A program made the translations under genes and the position numbers. The notes below the pieces were generated by a model. The model did no database searches, was not told where the DNA came from, and was given only the letters and a program-made list of their open reading frames with translations. DNA of 64,000 nt from positions 47,392-111,391 of the forward strand of contig JAJPJB010000065.1 of assembly GCA_021324465.1 (NCBI GenBank). Direction: 5' to 3'. Numbering within the stretch: the first letter of the stretch is position 1; each line of letters starts with the position of its first letter. Origin of the DNA: Hyphomicrobiaceae bacterium (GTDB taxonomy: Bacteria > Pseudomonadota > Alphaproteobacteria > Rhizobiales > Xanthobacteraceae). This document shows positions 53,155 to 63,491 of the stretch, one piece after another.

Positions 53155-53538
53155 ATGGACGAACTGATCGCGCGTCTCGTCGCCGAGATCGGGATCGATC
53201 AATCGACAGCGGAGAAGGCCGTCGGGATCATTCTCGATTTTCTGGTCAAGGAAGGGCCGGCTGACAAGATTCAGCCGCTCCTGGCCAAGCTCCCTGGAGC
53301 CGAAGCTTTGATTGCAAAGGCCGCCGGTGAAGGCGGCGGTGGTGGCATTGCGGGAATGGCGGGCGGAATGATGGGCGGCGTCATGGGCGCGGGCATGCGC
53401 ATGATGTCGGCGGGCTTGAATATGGGACAGGTGCAGAGCGTCGCGCGGGCGGTGTTGGCCTATACGCGCGAGAAGGTCGGCGAAGACGCGGTCGGCGAGA
53501 TCGTCGCGGCAATTCCCGGTCTCTCACAGTTCGTTTGA
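53155..53538 (+). CDS. Small conserved protein (DUF2267/DUF2780-like)
   Basis: This 127-residue protein starts MDELIARLVAEIGIDQSTAEKAVGIILDFLVKEG, a helical pattern seen in DUF2267-type and DUF2780-type proteins. A Gly/Met-rich linker follows (GEGGGGGIAGMAGGMMGGVMG in part: GMAGGMMGGVMGAGM), then a second helical part ending VAAIPGLSQFV. No enzymatic motif is visible. GGCGAGGGG lies just before the ATG; codons upstream of 53155 are unsupported. The next gene is 49 bp downstream and may be co-transcribed. Confidence 0.72.
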   Translation: MDELIARLVAEIGIDQSTAEKAVGIILDFLVKEGPADKIQPLLAKLPGAEALIAKAAGEGGGGGIAGMAGGMMGGVMGAGMRMMSAGLNMGQVQSVARAVLAYTREKVGEDAVGEIVAAIPGLSQFV

Positions 53539-53587
53539 GTACCACGTGATCGTGCATCGCGTATTGCCGGGGTGGTGAGAGGGTTTT

Positions 53588-53995
53588 ATGGGGTATCCCA
53601 TTACCGAGATTCAGGGGATCGGAATGGACATTGCCGCGATCCTCAGGTCGGATGGGATTCGCACGACAGTTGCCTTGTTGCATTCGGCGAAAACGCCAAA
53701 ACAGCGGCTGAAGATCGCGACCAAGACCGGCGCGCCGGAAAAAGCCGTGCTCGACTGGGTGACCGCCGCCGATCGCATGCGGGTCAAAGGCGTCGGCTGG
53801 GAGTATTCCGAACTCTTGCGCGCGGCCGGCGTGCGCACCGTGAACGAATTGCGCTATCGCAATCCGCAAAAGCTCGCCAGCGCCATGGCGGAGATCAATG
53901 CCAAGCGCAAACTGGTGCGGGTTCTGCCGTCGGTGGGTACGGTGACGCGCTGGATCGAGGCGGCCAAGAAGCTGCCGCCGGTGATTTGTTATTGA
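53588..53995 (+). CDS. DUF4332 protein
   Basis: This 135-residue protein is built from two helix-hairpin-helix-like units (EIQGIGMDIAAILRSDGI and RVKGVGWEYSELLRAAGV), the DUF4332 arrangement. Such units bind DNA or protein. Members occur widely in bacteria, often alone, and no role is established to my knowledge. GAGAGGG lies just before the ATG. It follows the DUF2267-like gene. Confidence 0.82.
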   Translation: MGYPITEIQGIGMDIAAILRSDGIRTTVALLHSAKTPKQRLKIATKTGAPEKAVLDWVTAADRMRVKGVGWEYSELLRAAGVRTVNELRYRNPQKLASAMAEINAKRKLVRVLPSVGTVTRWIEAAKKLPPVICY

Positions 53996-54112
53996 ACGAA
54001 AGCTCAAGCCCGGTCGGGCGGCGGAATCAAAAGGCGCGGTCCATAACAAGCACATCGAGGGCCGCTATCTGCCGCGGCAAGCAGGCCCTTATGTTGCACG
54101 GCTGGCGGCGGC

Positions 54113-54206
54113 GCAGCGAAAAATTCAAGTCAAGGATGGGCCAAGCACCGCCTGCGGCGGCGGCCGCCTCGCGGCCGTCCTTGAGTTGAATTTCTCACTG
54201 CGCTGC
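54113..54206. repeat. Long imperfect inverted repeat
   Basis: The left arm (54113-54142, containing AAATTCAAGTCAAGGATGG) and right arm (54173-54206, containing CCGTCCTTGAGTTGAATTT) are complementary with a few mismatches, and outer GCAGCG/CGCTGC also pair. The 30-bp centre is almost pure G and C. It could fold as a large cruciform or RNA hairpin, or be the remains of a small mobile element. Confidence 0.7.
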
Positions 54207-54310
54207 AATGCGATGGTGGTGTCCGTATCGGCGTGGCCGAGAGCACCCCGCTTGACTCCCTCCCAATGAGCGCGCAAAGCGACGACCGAAATTCAGCCGC
54301 AAGGACGGCT

Positions 54311-54348
54311 GAAACACATGGCCTCATTTGAAACACATGGCCTCATCC
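54311..54348 (+). repeat. 19-bp tandem duplication at the folP start
   Basis: GAAACACATGGCCTCAT occurs at 54311-54327 and 54330-54346, each followed by two variable bases, a 19-bp direct tandem copy. The second copy contains the in-frame ATG 54337. In the first copy the equivalent ATG is out of frame, so the duplication shifted or created a start. Confidence 0.8.
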
Positions 54349-55227
54349 ATGGCTCATCCGGCCGCCGCAGGCGCACCACAACGCACAGTTTCCGCGCCAA
54401 GCGCGGCGCCGGCCGGTGGCGTGCTGGCGCAGCTCCTCGGCAAGGGCCGGCCCTTGGTCATGGGCATTCTCAATGTGACGCCGGATTCGTTCTCCGACGG
54501 CGGCCGCTTTTTCGACCCGGCCGCGGCGATCGAGCACGCGCGCCGTCTCGCCGCCGAAGGCGCCGACATTATAGATGTGGGCGCGGAGTCCACCCGTCCC
54601 TATGGCGGCATGCGTCCGGTGCCGCTTGAGGAAGAGCGCGCGCGGCTCGAACCGATCCTATCAGCGGTCGCCGCCATCGGCATTCCCGTCTCCATCGACA
54701 CGCAGAAAGCAGCCCTCGCCGCCTGGGCGCTCGACGCCGGCGCCGCGATCGTCAACGACGTGTGGGGCCTGCAGCGCGATCCGGACATGGCGCGCGTCGT
54801 TGCCGAATACGGCGCCCCGATCATCATCATGCACAATCGAGACAGCGCCGATCCGTCGATCGACATTATTACCGATGTCTCGGAGTTCTTCTCGCGTTCA
54901 CTGGAGATTGCCTGGAGCGCCGGCATTGCGCATGAGCGCATCGTGCTCGATCCCGGCATCGGCTTCGGCAAGACTGCGGAACAGAGCCTCGCCTGCTTAG
55001 CGCAGCTCCGCACCTGGAAGAGCTTTGACGCCCCGCTCCTGGTCGGCGCTTCGCGCAAGCGTTTCATCAATGCGGTCGTGCCGTCGGAGCCGATGGAGCG
55101 CCTCGGCGGTTCGATCGCGGCCAACCTGCTGGCGGTCGAAAACGGCGCCGCCATCATCCGCGTCCATGATGTGGCGCCGACCGTGCAGGCGCTGGCAGTC
55201 GCTGCCGCGATCAGGCACGCGCGATGA
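54349..55227 (+). CDS. folP: Dihydropteroate synthase
   Basis: FolP condenses p-aminobenzoate with dihydropterin pyrophosphate in folate synthesis and is the sulfonamide target. From ATG 54349 it is 292 residues. Both family signatures are present: VMGILNVTPDSFSDGGRF (about 37-54) and DIIDVGAESTRPYG (about 74-87), plus DPGIGFGKTAEQ and GASRKRFI in the later barrel. An in-frame ATG at 54337 is the alternative; neither has a clear ribosome site, and both lie in or after a tandem duplication. First gene of folP-folB-folK. Confidence 0.95.
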   Translation: MAHPAAAGAPQRTVSAPSAAPAGGVLAQLLGKGRPLVMGILNVTPDSFSDGGRFFDPAAAIEHARRLAAEGADIIDVGAESTRPYGGMRPVPLEEERARLEPILSAVAAIGIPVSIDTQKAALAAWALDAGAAIVNDVWGLQRDPDMARVVAEYGAPIIIMHNRDSADPSIDIITDVSEFFSRSLEIAWSAGIAHERIVLDPGIGFGKTAEQSLACLAQLRTWKSFDAPLLVGASRKRFINAVVPSEPMERLGGSIAANLLAVENGAAIIRVHDVAPTVQALAVAAAIRHAR

Positions 55228-55237
55228 GCCAGGCGCG

Positions 55238-55615
55238 ATGAGCGACGCGATCTTTGTCAACGGCCTCGCGCTGCACGCCTTTCACGGCGTGATGCAGCAC
55301 GAGGGCAAGGTCGGCCAGACCTTTAAGCTTGATCTCGTGCTCAGCATCGACCTTGCCGACGCGTCGCGCAGCGACAAGCTCAAGGACACTGTTTCCTACG
55401 ACTTTGTCGTGAAAACGGTCAGCGAGGCGTTTTGCAGCCGACGCTATCGGCTGGTCGAGGCGGCCGCCGGCGCGGTAGCCGAGGCGGTGCTGGCACGCTG
55501 TCCGAAAGTACGCAGCGTGCGCGTCACCGTGCACAAGCCGCATGCGCCGGTCGCCGCGACCTTCGATGACGTCGGGGTTACTGTCGCACGCACGCGTGCG
55601 CCCAAGAATGTCTGA
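55238..55615 (+). CDS. folB: Dihydroneopterin aldolase
   Basis: FolB converts dihydroneopterin to the hydroxymethyl pterin. The 125-residue length is typical. Family features are FVNGLALHAFHGVMQHEGKVGQTF (in part: LHAFHGVMQHEGKVGQ, with the catalytic-region Glu), VSYDFVVKTV, and YRLVEAAAGAVAEAVL containing the pterin-binding Glu. The start lies 11 bp after the folP stop. Its last 8 bp overlap folK, so folP-folB-folK form one coupled unit. Confidence 0.95.
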   Translation: MSDAIFVNGLALHAFHGVMQHEGKVGQTFKLDLVLSIDLADASRSDKLKDTVSYDFVVKTVSEAFCSRRYRLVEAAAGAVAEAVLARCPKVRSVRVTVHKPHAPVAATFDDVGVTVARTRAPKNV

Positions 55616-56105
55616 GACCCGTACAGCTGACGCCTTGATCGGGCTCGGCGGCAATCTCGGCGATGTGCCGGCGGCCTTCGATCGCGCCGTCGCCATGCTG
55701 TGCCAGGGCAATGCCGTGCGGCTCGTGAAGCGCTCATCGAACTACAGGACGCCGCCCTGGGGCATGGAGGATCAGCCGGCCTTCGTCAATGCTGTGATTG
55801 AAGTTGCGGCCAGGCTCGGACCGCGCGACCTTCTGGGGCGCATGCGTGAGGTCGAATCCCGTTGCGGCCGCGACCGAGCCCTTGAACGGCGCTGGGGCCC
55901 GCGCACGCTCGACCTCGACCTGCTCGCGTATAATGATGTGACGCTCGCGACCGCCGAGCTGACGCTGCCACATCCGCGCCTGTTCGAGCGCGCTTTTGTT
56001 CTGGTGCCGCTCGCCGAAATCGCGCCGGATCGGGTGATTGCCGGAGTCCGTGTGCGGGAGGCCCTGGCGCGCGTCGATGCGGCCGGCATCGAGAAGCTCC
56101 CCTAG
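55608..56105 (+). CDS. folK: Hydroxymethyldihydropterin pyrophosphokinase
   Basis: FolK transfers pyrophosphate from ATP to 6-hydroxymethyl-dihydropterin, making the FolP substrate. The 165-residue product contains the diagnostic RWGPRTLDLDLLAYND (about 98-113), the LIGLGGNLGD start and the YRTPPWGMEDQPAFVNAVIEV segment. ATG 55608 overlaps the folB stop; the frame extends upstream only through folB in another phase. It follows the enzyme order needed for the pathway. Confidence 0.96.
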   Translation: MSETRTADALIGLGGNLGDVPAAFDRAVAMLCQGNAVRLVKRSSNYRTPPWGMEDQPAFVNAVIEVAARLGPRDLLGRMREVESRCGRDRALERRWGPRTLDLDLLAYNDVTLATAELTLPHPRLFERAFVLVPLAEIAPDRVIAGVRVREALARVDAAGIEKLP

Positions 56106-56194
56106 CTCCGAAATTGACGGCACGGCGCCTGCTTGCAGGCCACTTGCAGATCGGTCCTATTGGCCGTTGCGTCCGGCCGTGTCACTTTAAGCGC

Positions 56195-58054
56195 ATGACA
56201 AGTGTTGAACCCTTTTCGCTTGCCGATGATTTTACGCAGGCTTCGCGCACCGAGTGGCGTAAGCTGGTCGACAAGGTGCTTAAAGGCGCCCCATTCGAGC
56301 GGCTCGAGAGCAGGACGTATGACGGGCTGACGATTGAGCCGCTCTATGAGCGCGATCGGGTCGCGCGCGCTATTGCCGGCCGCGCACCGGGCGCCGCCTG
56401 GACCATCCTGCAGCGCGTCGACCATCCCGATCCGGTCGCCGCCAATGCGCAAGCGCTTGAGGATGTTGAAGACGGCGCGACCGGACTTGTTTTGGTTTTC
56501 GCCGCCTCGGTCGGCGCCAATGGCTTTGGCATCGAGCCGTCGGCGGCAGCGCTTGCGCGCGTGCTCGACCGCACCGCGCTCGATGCGGGCATCGCGATCG
56601 ACCTCAATCTCAGTCCCATCGCGCGGCACGTCGTCGGCGCACTCGCGCCACTGCTGAAGACGCGCGGCTTTGCACCTGCCGCCGTCGATATTCGGTTCGG
56701 CATCAATCCGCTCGGCGGCTTTGCCGCAACCGGCAAGAGCCAGCGGGCGTGGAGGGACCTTGCGCCCCGTTTCGCGAGAATGATCGCGGAGCTTGCGGCA
56801 GGCGGCTTCCGCGGGCCGTTCGCTGTCGCAGACGGTCGCGTCATCCACAATGCCGGCGGATCAGAGGCGCAGGAGCTGGCTTTTGCGCTGGCAAGCGCAG
56901 TTTCTTATCTGCGCGCGCTGGAAGCCGGCGGCATGCCGCTAGAGGCGGCACGAGACGCGATCTATTTCCGCCTGTCGGCTGATGCCGATCAGTTTCTCAC
57001 CATGGCAAAGTTCCGTGCCGTGCGAAAATTGTGGGCCCGCGTCGAGCAAGCCTGCGGACTCACGCCGAAGCCGATCACCGTGACGGCCGAGACTGCATGG
57101 CGGATGATGACGCGGCGCGATCCCTACGTGAATATGTTGCGCACGACGATTGCAGTGGCGGCCGCCGGGCTCGGCGGGGCCGACGCGATCACCGTACTAC
57201 CGCATACCGCGCCGCTCGGCCTGCCCGACGCCTTCGCCCGCCGGATCGCGCGCAACACGCAACTCATTCTTCTTCAAGAATCCAATCTGGCGCGCGTCGC
57301 CGATCCCGCCGCGGGCTCCGGCGCGCTGGAGGCGATCACCCGGCAGCTCTGCGCCGCCGCGTGGTCCGCGTTTCAGGAAATCGAAGCGGCCGGCGGCGCC
57401 TGGTCGGCGCTGGAGCGCGGATTGATTCAGAGAAACGTCGGCGCCGTACGGGCCGAGCGTCAAAAAGCTGTTGCGCAGGCCAGGGACATTTTGACCGGCA
57501 CAAATGGCTATCCCGACCTCCACGAGATTGCGCCGGCAGTTCTCGATGTTGCGCCGAGAAACATCACCGCCATTCAGGCGGGCGTCGTGGACATTGAGCC
57601 CCTGCCCTGCATCCGGCTTGCCGAACCGTTTGAGCACTTGCGCGACCGCTCCGATGATATTCTCGCCAAGACCGGCAGGCGACCAAAAATCTTCCTCGCC
57701 AATCTTGGCCGGCTCAGCGAGTTCAATACGCGCGCGACATTTGCCAAAGGTTTTTTTGAAGCAGGCGGCATCGAGGCAGTGACAAATGACGGCTTCGCCA
57801 GCCTCGAGGCGATGGTCGCTGCGTTTAAAGCCTCAGGTGCCGCACTCGCCTGTCTCTGCTCCACCGACGAGGTGTACAGCCGCGAAGCGGCTGCGGCCGC
57901 AAAGGCGCTATTTCCGTCAGCCAAGCATCTTTATTTGGCGGGCCGGCCGCCCGGGCAGGCCGGCCTCAAGGAGGCCGGCGTCGGCACGTTCATCTATTTG
58001 GGGGCCGATGCCGTTGAGATATTGCAGGCGGCCTACCAGATGTTGGTCAATTAG
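56195..58054 (+). CDS. mutA: Methylmalonyl-CoA mutase, small (beta) subunit
   Basis: This 619-residue non-catalytic subunit forms the heterodimeric B12-dependent mutase with the gene product at 58151. It keeps the TIM-barrel part (YDGLTIEPLYERD.., GAAWTILQRVDHPDP) and a degenerate C-terminal B12-binding-like domain. That domain lacks the DxHxxG motif seen in the partner, as expected for MutA. It begins MTSVEPFSLADDFTQASRTEWRKLV. The partner gene follows after 96 bp. Together they isomerise methylmalonyl-CoA and succinyl-CoA in propionate and branched-chain catabolism. Confidence 0.94.
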   Translation: MTSVEPFSLADDFTQASRTEWRKLVDKVLKGAPFERLESRTYDGLTIEPLYERDRVARAIAGRAPGAAWTILQRVDHPDPVAANAQALEDVEDGATGLVLVFAASVGANGFGIEPSAAALARVLDRTALDAGIAIDLNLSPIARHVVGALAPLLKTRGFAPAAVDIRFGINPLGGFAATGKSQRAWRDLAPRFARMIAELAAGGFRGPFAVADGRVIHNAGGSEAQELAFALASAVSYLRALEAGGMPLEAARDAIYFRLSADADQFLTMAKFRAVRKLWARVEQACGLTPKPITVTAETAWRMMTRRDPYVNMLRTTIAVAAAGLGGADAITVLPHTAPLGLPDAFARRIARNTQLILLQESNLARVADPAAGSGALEAITRQLCAAAWSAFQEIEAAGGAWSALERGLIQRNVGAVRAERQKAVAQARDILTGTNGYPDLHEIAPAVLDVAPRNITAIQAGVVDIEPLPCIRLAEPFEHLRDRSDDILAKTGRRPKIFLANLGRLSEFNTRATFAKGFFEAGGIEAVTNDGFASLEAMVAAFKASGAALACLCSTDEVYSREAAAAAKALFPSAKHLYLAGRPPGQAGLKEAGVGTFIYLGADAVEILQAAYQMLVN

Positions 58055-58150
58055 ACGCCTGGCCCGAAGCTTGGAGACGAGCGTTGTCGCGCCATGCTGC
58101 GCTGCATGATAAGGTCGCAGCGGCGGGTCAGGTAAAGAGACGAGCCCGAG

Positions 58151-60307
<2,157 letters not shown>

Positions 60308-60317
60308 GTTCTTCCGC

Positions 60318-60407
60318 ATTCGCCTTTGCGAGGAGCGAAGCGACGGCGCAATCCAGATTCGGCGCCGCCGACCGGATTGCTTCGCTCCGCTCGCAATGAC
60401 GCGAGGG
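60318..60407. repeat. REP-like intergenic element, copy 2
   Basis: The left arm has TTTGCGAGGAGCGAAGCGAC and CGCAATCC; the right arm has GGATTGCTTCGCTCCGCTCG and CAATGACG. Together they make the paired GCGAGGAGCGAAGCGA..AATCC / GGATTGCTTCGCTCCGCTCGCAATGACG layout often seen in Bradyrhizobium-like genomes. It lies between mutB and the convergent GMC remnant. Confidence 0.75.
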
Positions 60408-60410
60408 GCG

Positions 60411-61028
60411 TCAGCCCGCCATGCTGCCAAAATTCCTTGCCAGATGCTCCGCCCCGCGCAGCGACAGCGCCAGAATCGTGTAGGTCGGATTGGGTGCGCC
60501 GCTGGTGGGGAAGATGCCGGGACCGGCGATCCAGAGATTGGGAATCTCGTGCGTCCGGCCAAAACTGTCGGTCACCGAGTCGCCGGCGTTGCGGCCCATG
60601 ATGGTGCCGCCCATCAGATGAATGGTCGGCATCGGCCCCCGGTTCGACCAGACTTCCTTGGCGCCGGTGGCCTTGGCGATCTCGAGACCCTTGTCGAAAT
60701 TCGCATTGAACAGCGCCACCGCGTCCTCGTTGAAACCGTGGGTGATCTTGCCGAGCGGCATGCCGAACTCGTCTTTGTCGCTGGCAAGCTCGATGCGGTT
60801 TTCGAGCGAGGGCATCTCTTCGGCAAAGGCATTGAGCCGCGTATAGCCCCGCGCGGCGCGTTTCATGAAGGCCGCGAGGTCGGCGCCGAACAGGTCGACC
60901 CGCGCATTGGCGACGCCGCCAAGCGCGCTATAGCGCTGGGCGGCGCCCGCCACCATGAAGGTCGAGCCGAAGGCGCGCGCCAGCGGGCCCGCGCGAGGCG
61001 CGGCCCAATGGCAAGTTCCGCAGAGCAT
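60411..61028 (-). pseudogene. GMC-type oxidoreductase, C-terminal remnant
   Basis: The frame encodes about 205 residues matching only the C-terminal third of a glucose-methanol-choline oxidoreductase, of the membrane gluconate/sorbose dehydrogenase style. Recognisable pieces are GGVANARVDLFGADLAAFMKR, DEFGMPLGKITHGF, the active-site-region GTIMGRNAGDSVTDSFGRTH and the FAD-domain end NLWIAGPGIFPTSGAPNPTYT. The N-terminal FAD-binding GxGxxG domain is missing: upstream lies a REP-like element and then the patatin gene. It is therefore a truncated relic, unless it folds as an unusual short protein. Confidence 0.85.
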
Positions 61029-61045
61029 TTCCGGGGGCGCCGCCG

Positions 61046-61083
61046 CAGCGTGATTGCTTCGTCGCTCGCGCTGCGCGCGATGA
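61046..61083. repeat. REP-like intergenic element, half copy 3
   Basis: GCGTGATTGCTTCGTCGCTC followed by GCGCTGCGCGCGATGAC resembles one arm of the repeat seen at 60318 and 49756. It sits at the broken 5' end of the GMC remnant, so recombination between such elements could have made the deletion. Confidence 0.6.
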
Positions 61084-61089
61084 CAAAAG

Positions 61090-62610
61090 CTATTCCGCCC
61101 TCGCCTCGTACGGCGCGCCGTTCGGCAGTGTCGAGACGGGCGCGCCAGGCCCCGGTGGCGGCACAGGGGGCCGCGACGGCGGCGGTGGCGGCGCGCGGCC
61201 GAGCGAGGTCAAGAACGCGCGAAACTTCGCATTGGTGGCAAGTGCATCGCGCCCCGCCGCGATCAGCATGTCGATCTGATCGGGCGGCAGGCGCAGGCGC
61301 GTTTCGACATTGTTGAGCGCGGCGGCGCGCTCCGGCCCCAATTGGTCGAACGAGATGCGGCCGATGAAGAACTGCAGGTCGCGACAATTCCAGCCGGGCG
61401 GCGCGCCCCATTTGCGGCGGTCGGCTTCCGACAGGTTGCAGCGCCAGGCGACCAGCTGATTGCGCCAATCGTTCATTGTCGCGTCGAAAGCCGAGTAGCT
61501 GCCAATCGCGCCGGACTGGGTCGCCGTGTCGGATGTCGCCATGATCAGATCGACGCCCGAGGGACCGGGAATGGTCTGCGCCCATTTGCCCGACGGCGCC
61601 CGGCCGGAATCGACGACCAGAAACAAAAAGCGCCGCAGCTTCACCGCCTCTTGCGGTGCAAGCGGACCATCGGGTGTCGGCGAGGCAAGCCGGGCGATGG
61701 TGAAGCCGGCAAGCCCGAAATTGTCGATCAATCCGCCGTCGAGCAGTTTGACGTATTTGATCTGCCCGGTGCGATAGCGTTCGAGCGCGTCAGCGTAGGA
61801 TTTCATCAGCGGCGGCGCATTGGGGTTGGCGTGCACCCGCTTCACCCAATCCGGCAGATCGAGCGGACAGCCGCCCGGATAGTTTTGAATGACGATGGGC
61901 GCGAACACGACCGGCACGGCGGCCGAGGCCGCGACCGCCATCGACACCGGATAGCTGGTCAGATCGCTGCACAGTGCGCTGAAGGTCACCGGCGCGAAGA
62001 TGAAAGCGGTGCGGTTATAGATGTCCGACGCGTTGATCCATACCCGGGGATGCTGCCGGCGGAACAGATCGCGGAAGGTGGCATGATTATAGAGATGCGC
62101 GTCGAGCCACGGCGGGAACGCGGTCGCGTCGTTGACGCCGCCCTCGAGTCCCTTGGCGATATTGGCGAGGCTCAGGTCGGTCTGCAAATTTTCTTCGCCA
62201 TTGGCAAGCAGGAAACGCTGCTTGAAGTCGCCAAGCGCGTCGCGCCCGCGCAGGCCGTAATAGGCTGCCAGGATCGAGCCGCCGGAAACGCCGGAAAGAA
62301 AGTCGAGCCGGTCGAGCAGCGATACATTGCCGGTGCGCGTCGGCACCCGCGTCTGCTCAAAACCCTGCAGCACGCCATAGGAGAATGCCGCCGCGCGCGT
62401 GCCGCCGCCGGAAAAGGACAGCGCCACGACCATGTCGTCGTAATTGGCGGGGACGCCGGCGCCGAGCTCGGCTTCGATCTGCCGCGGGTCGGCGGTGAGC
62501 GGCGCATTGATCGGGTCGTTGTGGATGTTGGCGGCGCAGCCGGCCGTCAGGGCTGCAGCGGCAATGATGCGCCCCGCGCGGATCGCACGCTCAACCCAAC
62601 ACCCACTCAT
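61090..62610 (-). CDS. Patatin-like phospholipase lipoprotein
   Basis: This 506-residue precursor has a lipoprotein signal (IIAAAALTAGC, lipobox TAGC near residue 24). The patatin fold follows: oxyanion-hole VVALSFSGGGTRAAAF (about 61-76), nucleophile motif LSGVSGGS (GxSxG), and catalytic Asp in LLDGGLIDN (DGG/A). Ser and Asp are both present, so an active lipid acyl hydrolase anchored in the outer or inner membrane is likely. The C-terminal tail is Pro-rich. ATG 62610 was chosen because it gives a standard signal; the frame extends to 62652 without support. Confidence 0.92.
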   Translation of the reverse strand: MSGCWVERAIRAGRIIAAAALTAGCAANIHNDPINAPLTADPRQIEAELGAGVPANYDDMVVALSFSGGGTRAAAFSYGVLQGFEQTRVPTRTGNVSLLDRLDFLSGVSGGSILAAYYGLRGRDALGDFKQRFLLANGEENLQTDLSLANIAKGLEGGVNDATAFPPWLDAHLYNHATFRDLFRRQHPRVWINASDIYNRTAFIFAPVTFSALCSDLTSYPVSMAVAASAAVPVVFAPIVIQNYPGGCPLDLPDWVKRVHANPNAPPLMKSYADALERYRTGQIKYVKLLDGGLIDNFGLAGFTIARLASPTPDGPLAPQEAVKLRRFLFLVVDSGRAPSGKWAQTIPGPSGVDLIMATSDTATQSGAIGSYSAFDATMNDWRNQLVAWRCNLSEADRRKWGAPPGWNCRDLQFFIGRISFDQLGPERAAALNNVETRLRLPPDQIDMLIAAGRDALATNAKFRAFLTSLGRAPPPPPSRPPVPPPGPGAPVSTLPNGAPYEARAE

Positions 62611-63491
62611 TAACAAAAGCTTATTGGAGGACCCTCGCGCCCCGTCAAGCAAACCCCAGTATGGCCGAAAGGTAAGACTTCTTTAAGGTTAATGAAAAAA
62701 AGCGCCCGCTTACCGCCGGACGTTCACAGGCTTTCGCCGTCTTTTCGCCGGTGTGCGGCGCAGCCGCTGCAAGGGCCATTCGCGGTACGGCAAACCGCGC
62801 CGATTCTCACTTTGATTCCAGAGCCTTGCAGGCTCGTGCCGAAAACGAAACGGCAAAAGCGGCGATTTGCCGAGCCTTCTCACACAGAATCGCGCGGAAA
62901 GGCCCGTCATTACGCGACAGGTGGCTCGCCGCACCAGCTACGGCTAAAGCCGGCGCCCGACGCAGGATCAGGTTCCTCGGCTGGGTAGAAGACGCATTAG
63001 CCGGCGCTGCGGGCGCCTTGGCCACATCAAAATCGGTGACGGGAACCCGTGGCCCTTTCGGATTCTCCACGAATCTCCGATACTTGGCTTTCTCCTCCCC
63101 AATCCGTCCCCGCTATCCCCACATTTAGTAGTTGATTCAGATTTTCGTACTAAGTCTTGACGCGCGCGATCGGCTTGGCCTAGCCTTCAAAAGTTCGGCG
63201 CGCAGGTACGGAAGTCGGCCGGGCCTCCCAAAAAGGGTCTGCGGAGACTGCTCCGCGCCGCCTGCGGCGCGCGCGTGGGATTTGCTGCCCGCGAACGGAT
63301 GCCCCGGACGGCACAAACCAAAAGCGGCGTGCAGGCCGGACAGTGCGGGTGATGAACGAGAGACAGGGGTGAGACGTGAAGCGGCAGATTGCTCTGCCGC
63401 GTCGCGGGGAAGCTGTCGGCAGCCTATATAAGCGGGGTGTCCCCGCCGGGCCGCTGGCGAAGAGAAACTTTGAGAATTGAAGGGGCAGAGA
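62611..63491. other. 880-bp gene-free region upstream of nrdJ
   Basis: Open frames here (for example 62692-62988 and 62751-63128 on the plus strand) are short, Arg/Pro-rich and lack ribosome sites, so none is called. Visible elements are the GGTTAATG motif near 62687 and an inverted TTAGTA/TACTAA pair (63125-63130 and 63148-63153). A GCGGGG-TGT-CCCCGC hairpin (63432-63446) lies next to CTATATAAG (63424-63432). I saw no tRNA, cobalamin riboswitch or NrdR box with confidence. Confidence 0.5.
63432..63446 (+). promoter_or_regulatory. Hairpin in the nrdJ leader
   Basis: GCGGGG and CCCCGC are perfect 6-bp complements with a TGT loop, 45 bp before the nrdJ ATG and just after a TATATAA sequence. 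It may be the 5' end of the nrdJ message or an operator. Low confidence. Confidence 0.35.

Larger units (their letters stand above)
53996..54348. other. Gene-free gap upstream of folP with inverted and tandem repeats
   Basis: I see no convincing coding sequence here. The gap holds a long imperfect inverted repeat (54113-54206) and a 19-bp tandem duplication (54311-54348) that covers the possible folP starts. No clear promoter was recognised. Confidence 0.6.

Noticed and set aside
56106..56194. Possible cobalamin riboswitch before methylmalonyl-CoA mutase (GGCCACTTGCAG)
   Set aside because: The B12-box core is not matched and 89 bp is too short for the aptamer.
62692..63128. Short open frames (98 and 125 residues) before nrdJ
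   Set aside because: They are Arg/Pro-rich, overlap each other in different frames, lack ribosome sites and show no motif.
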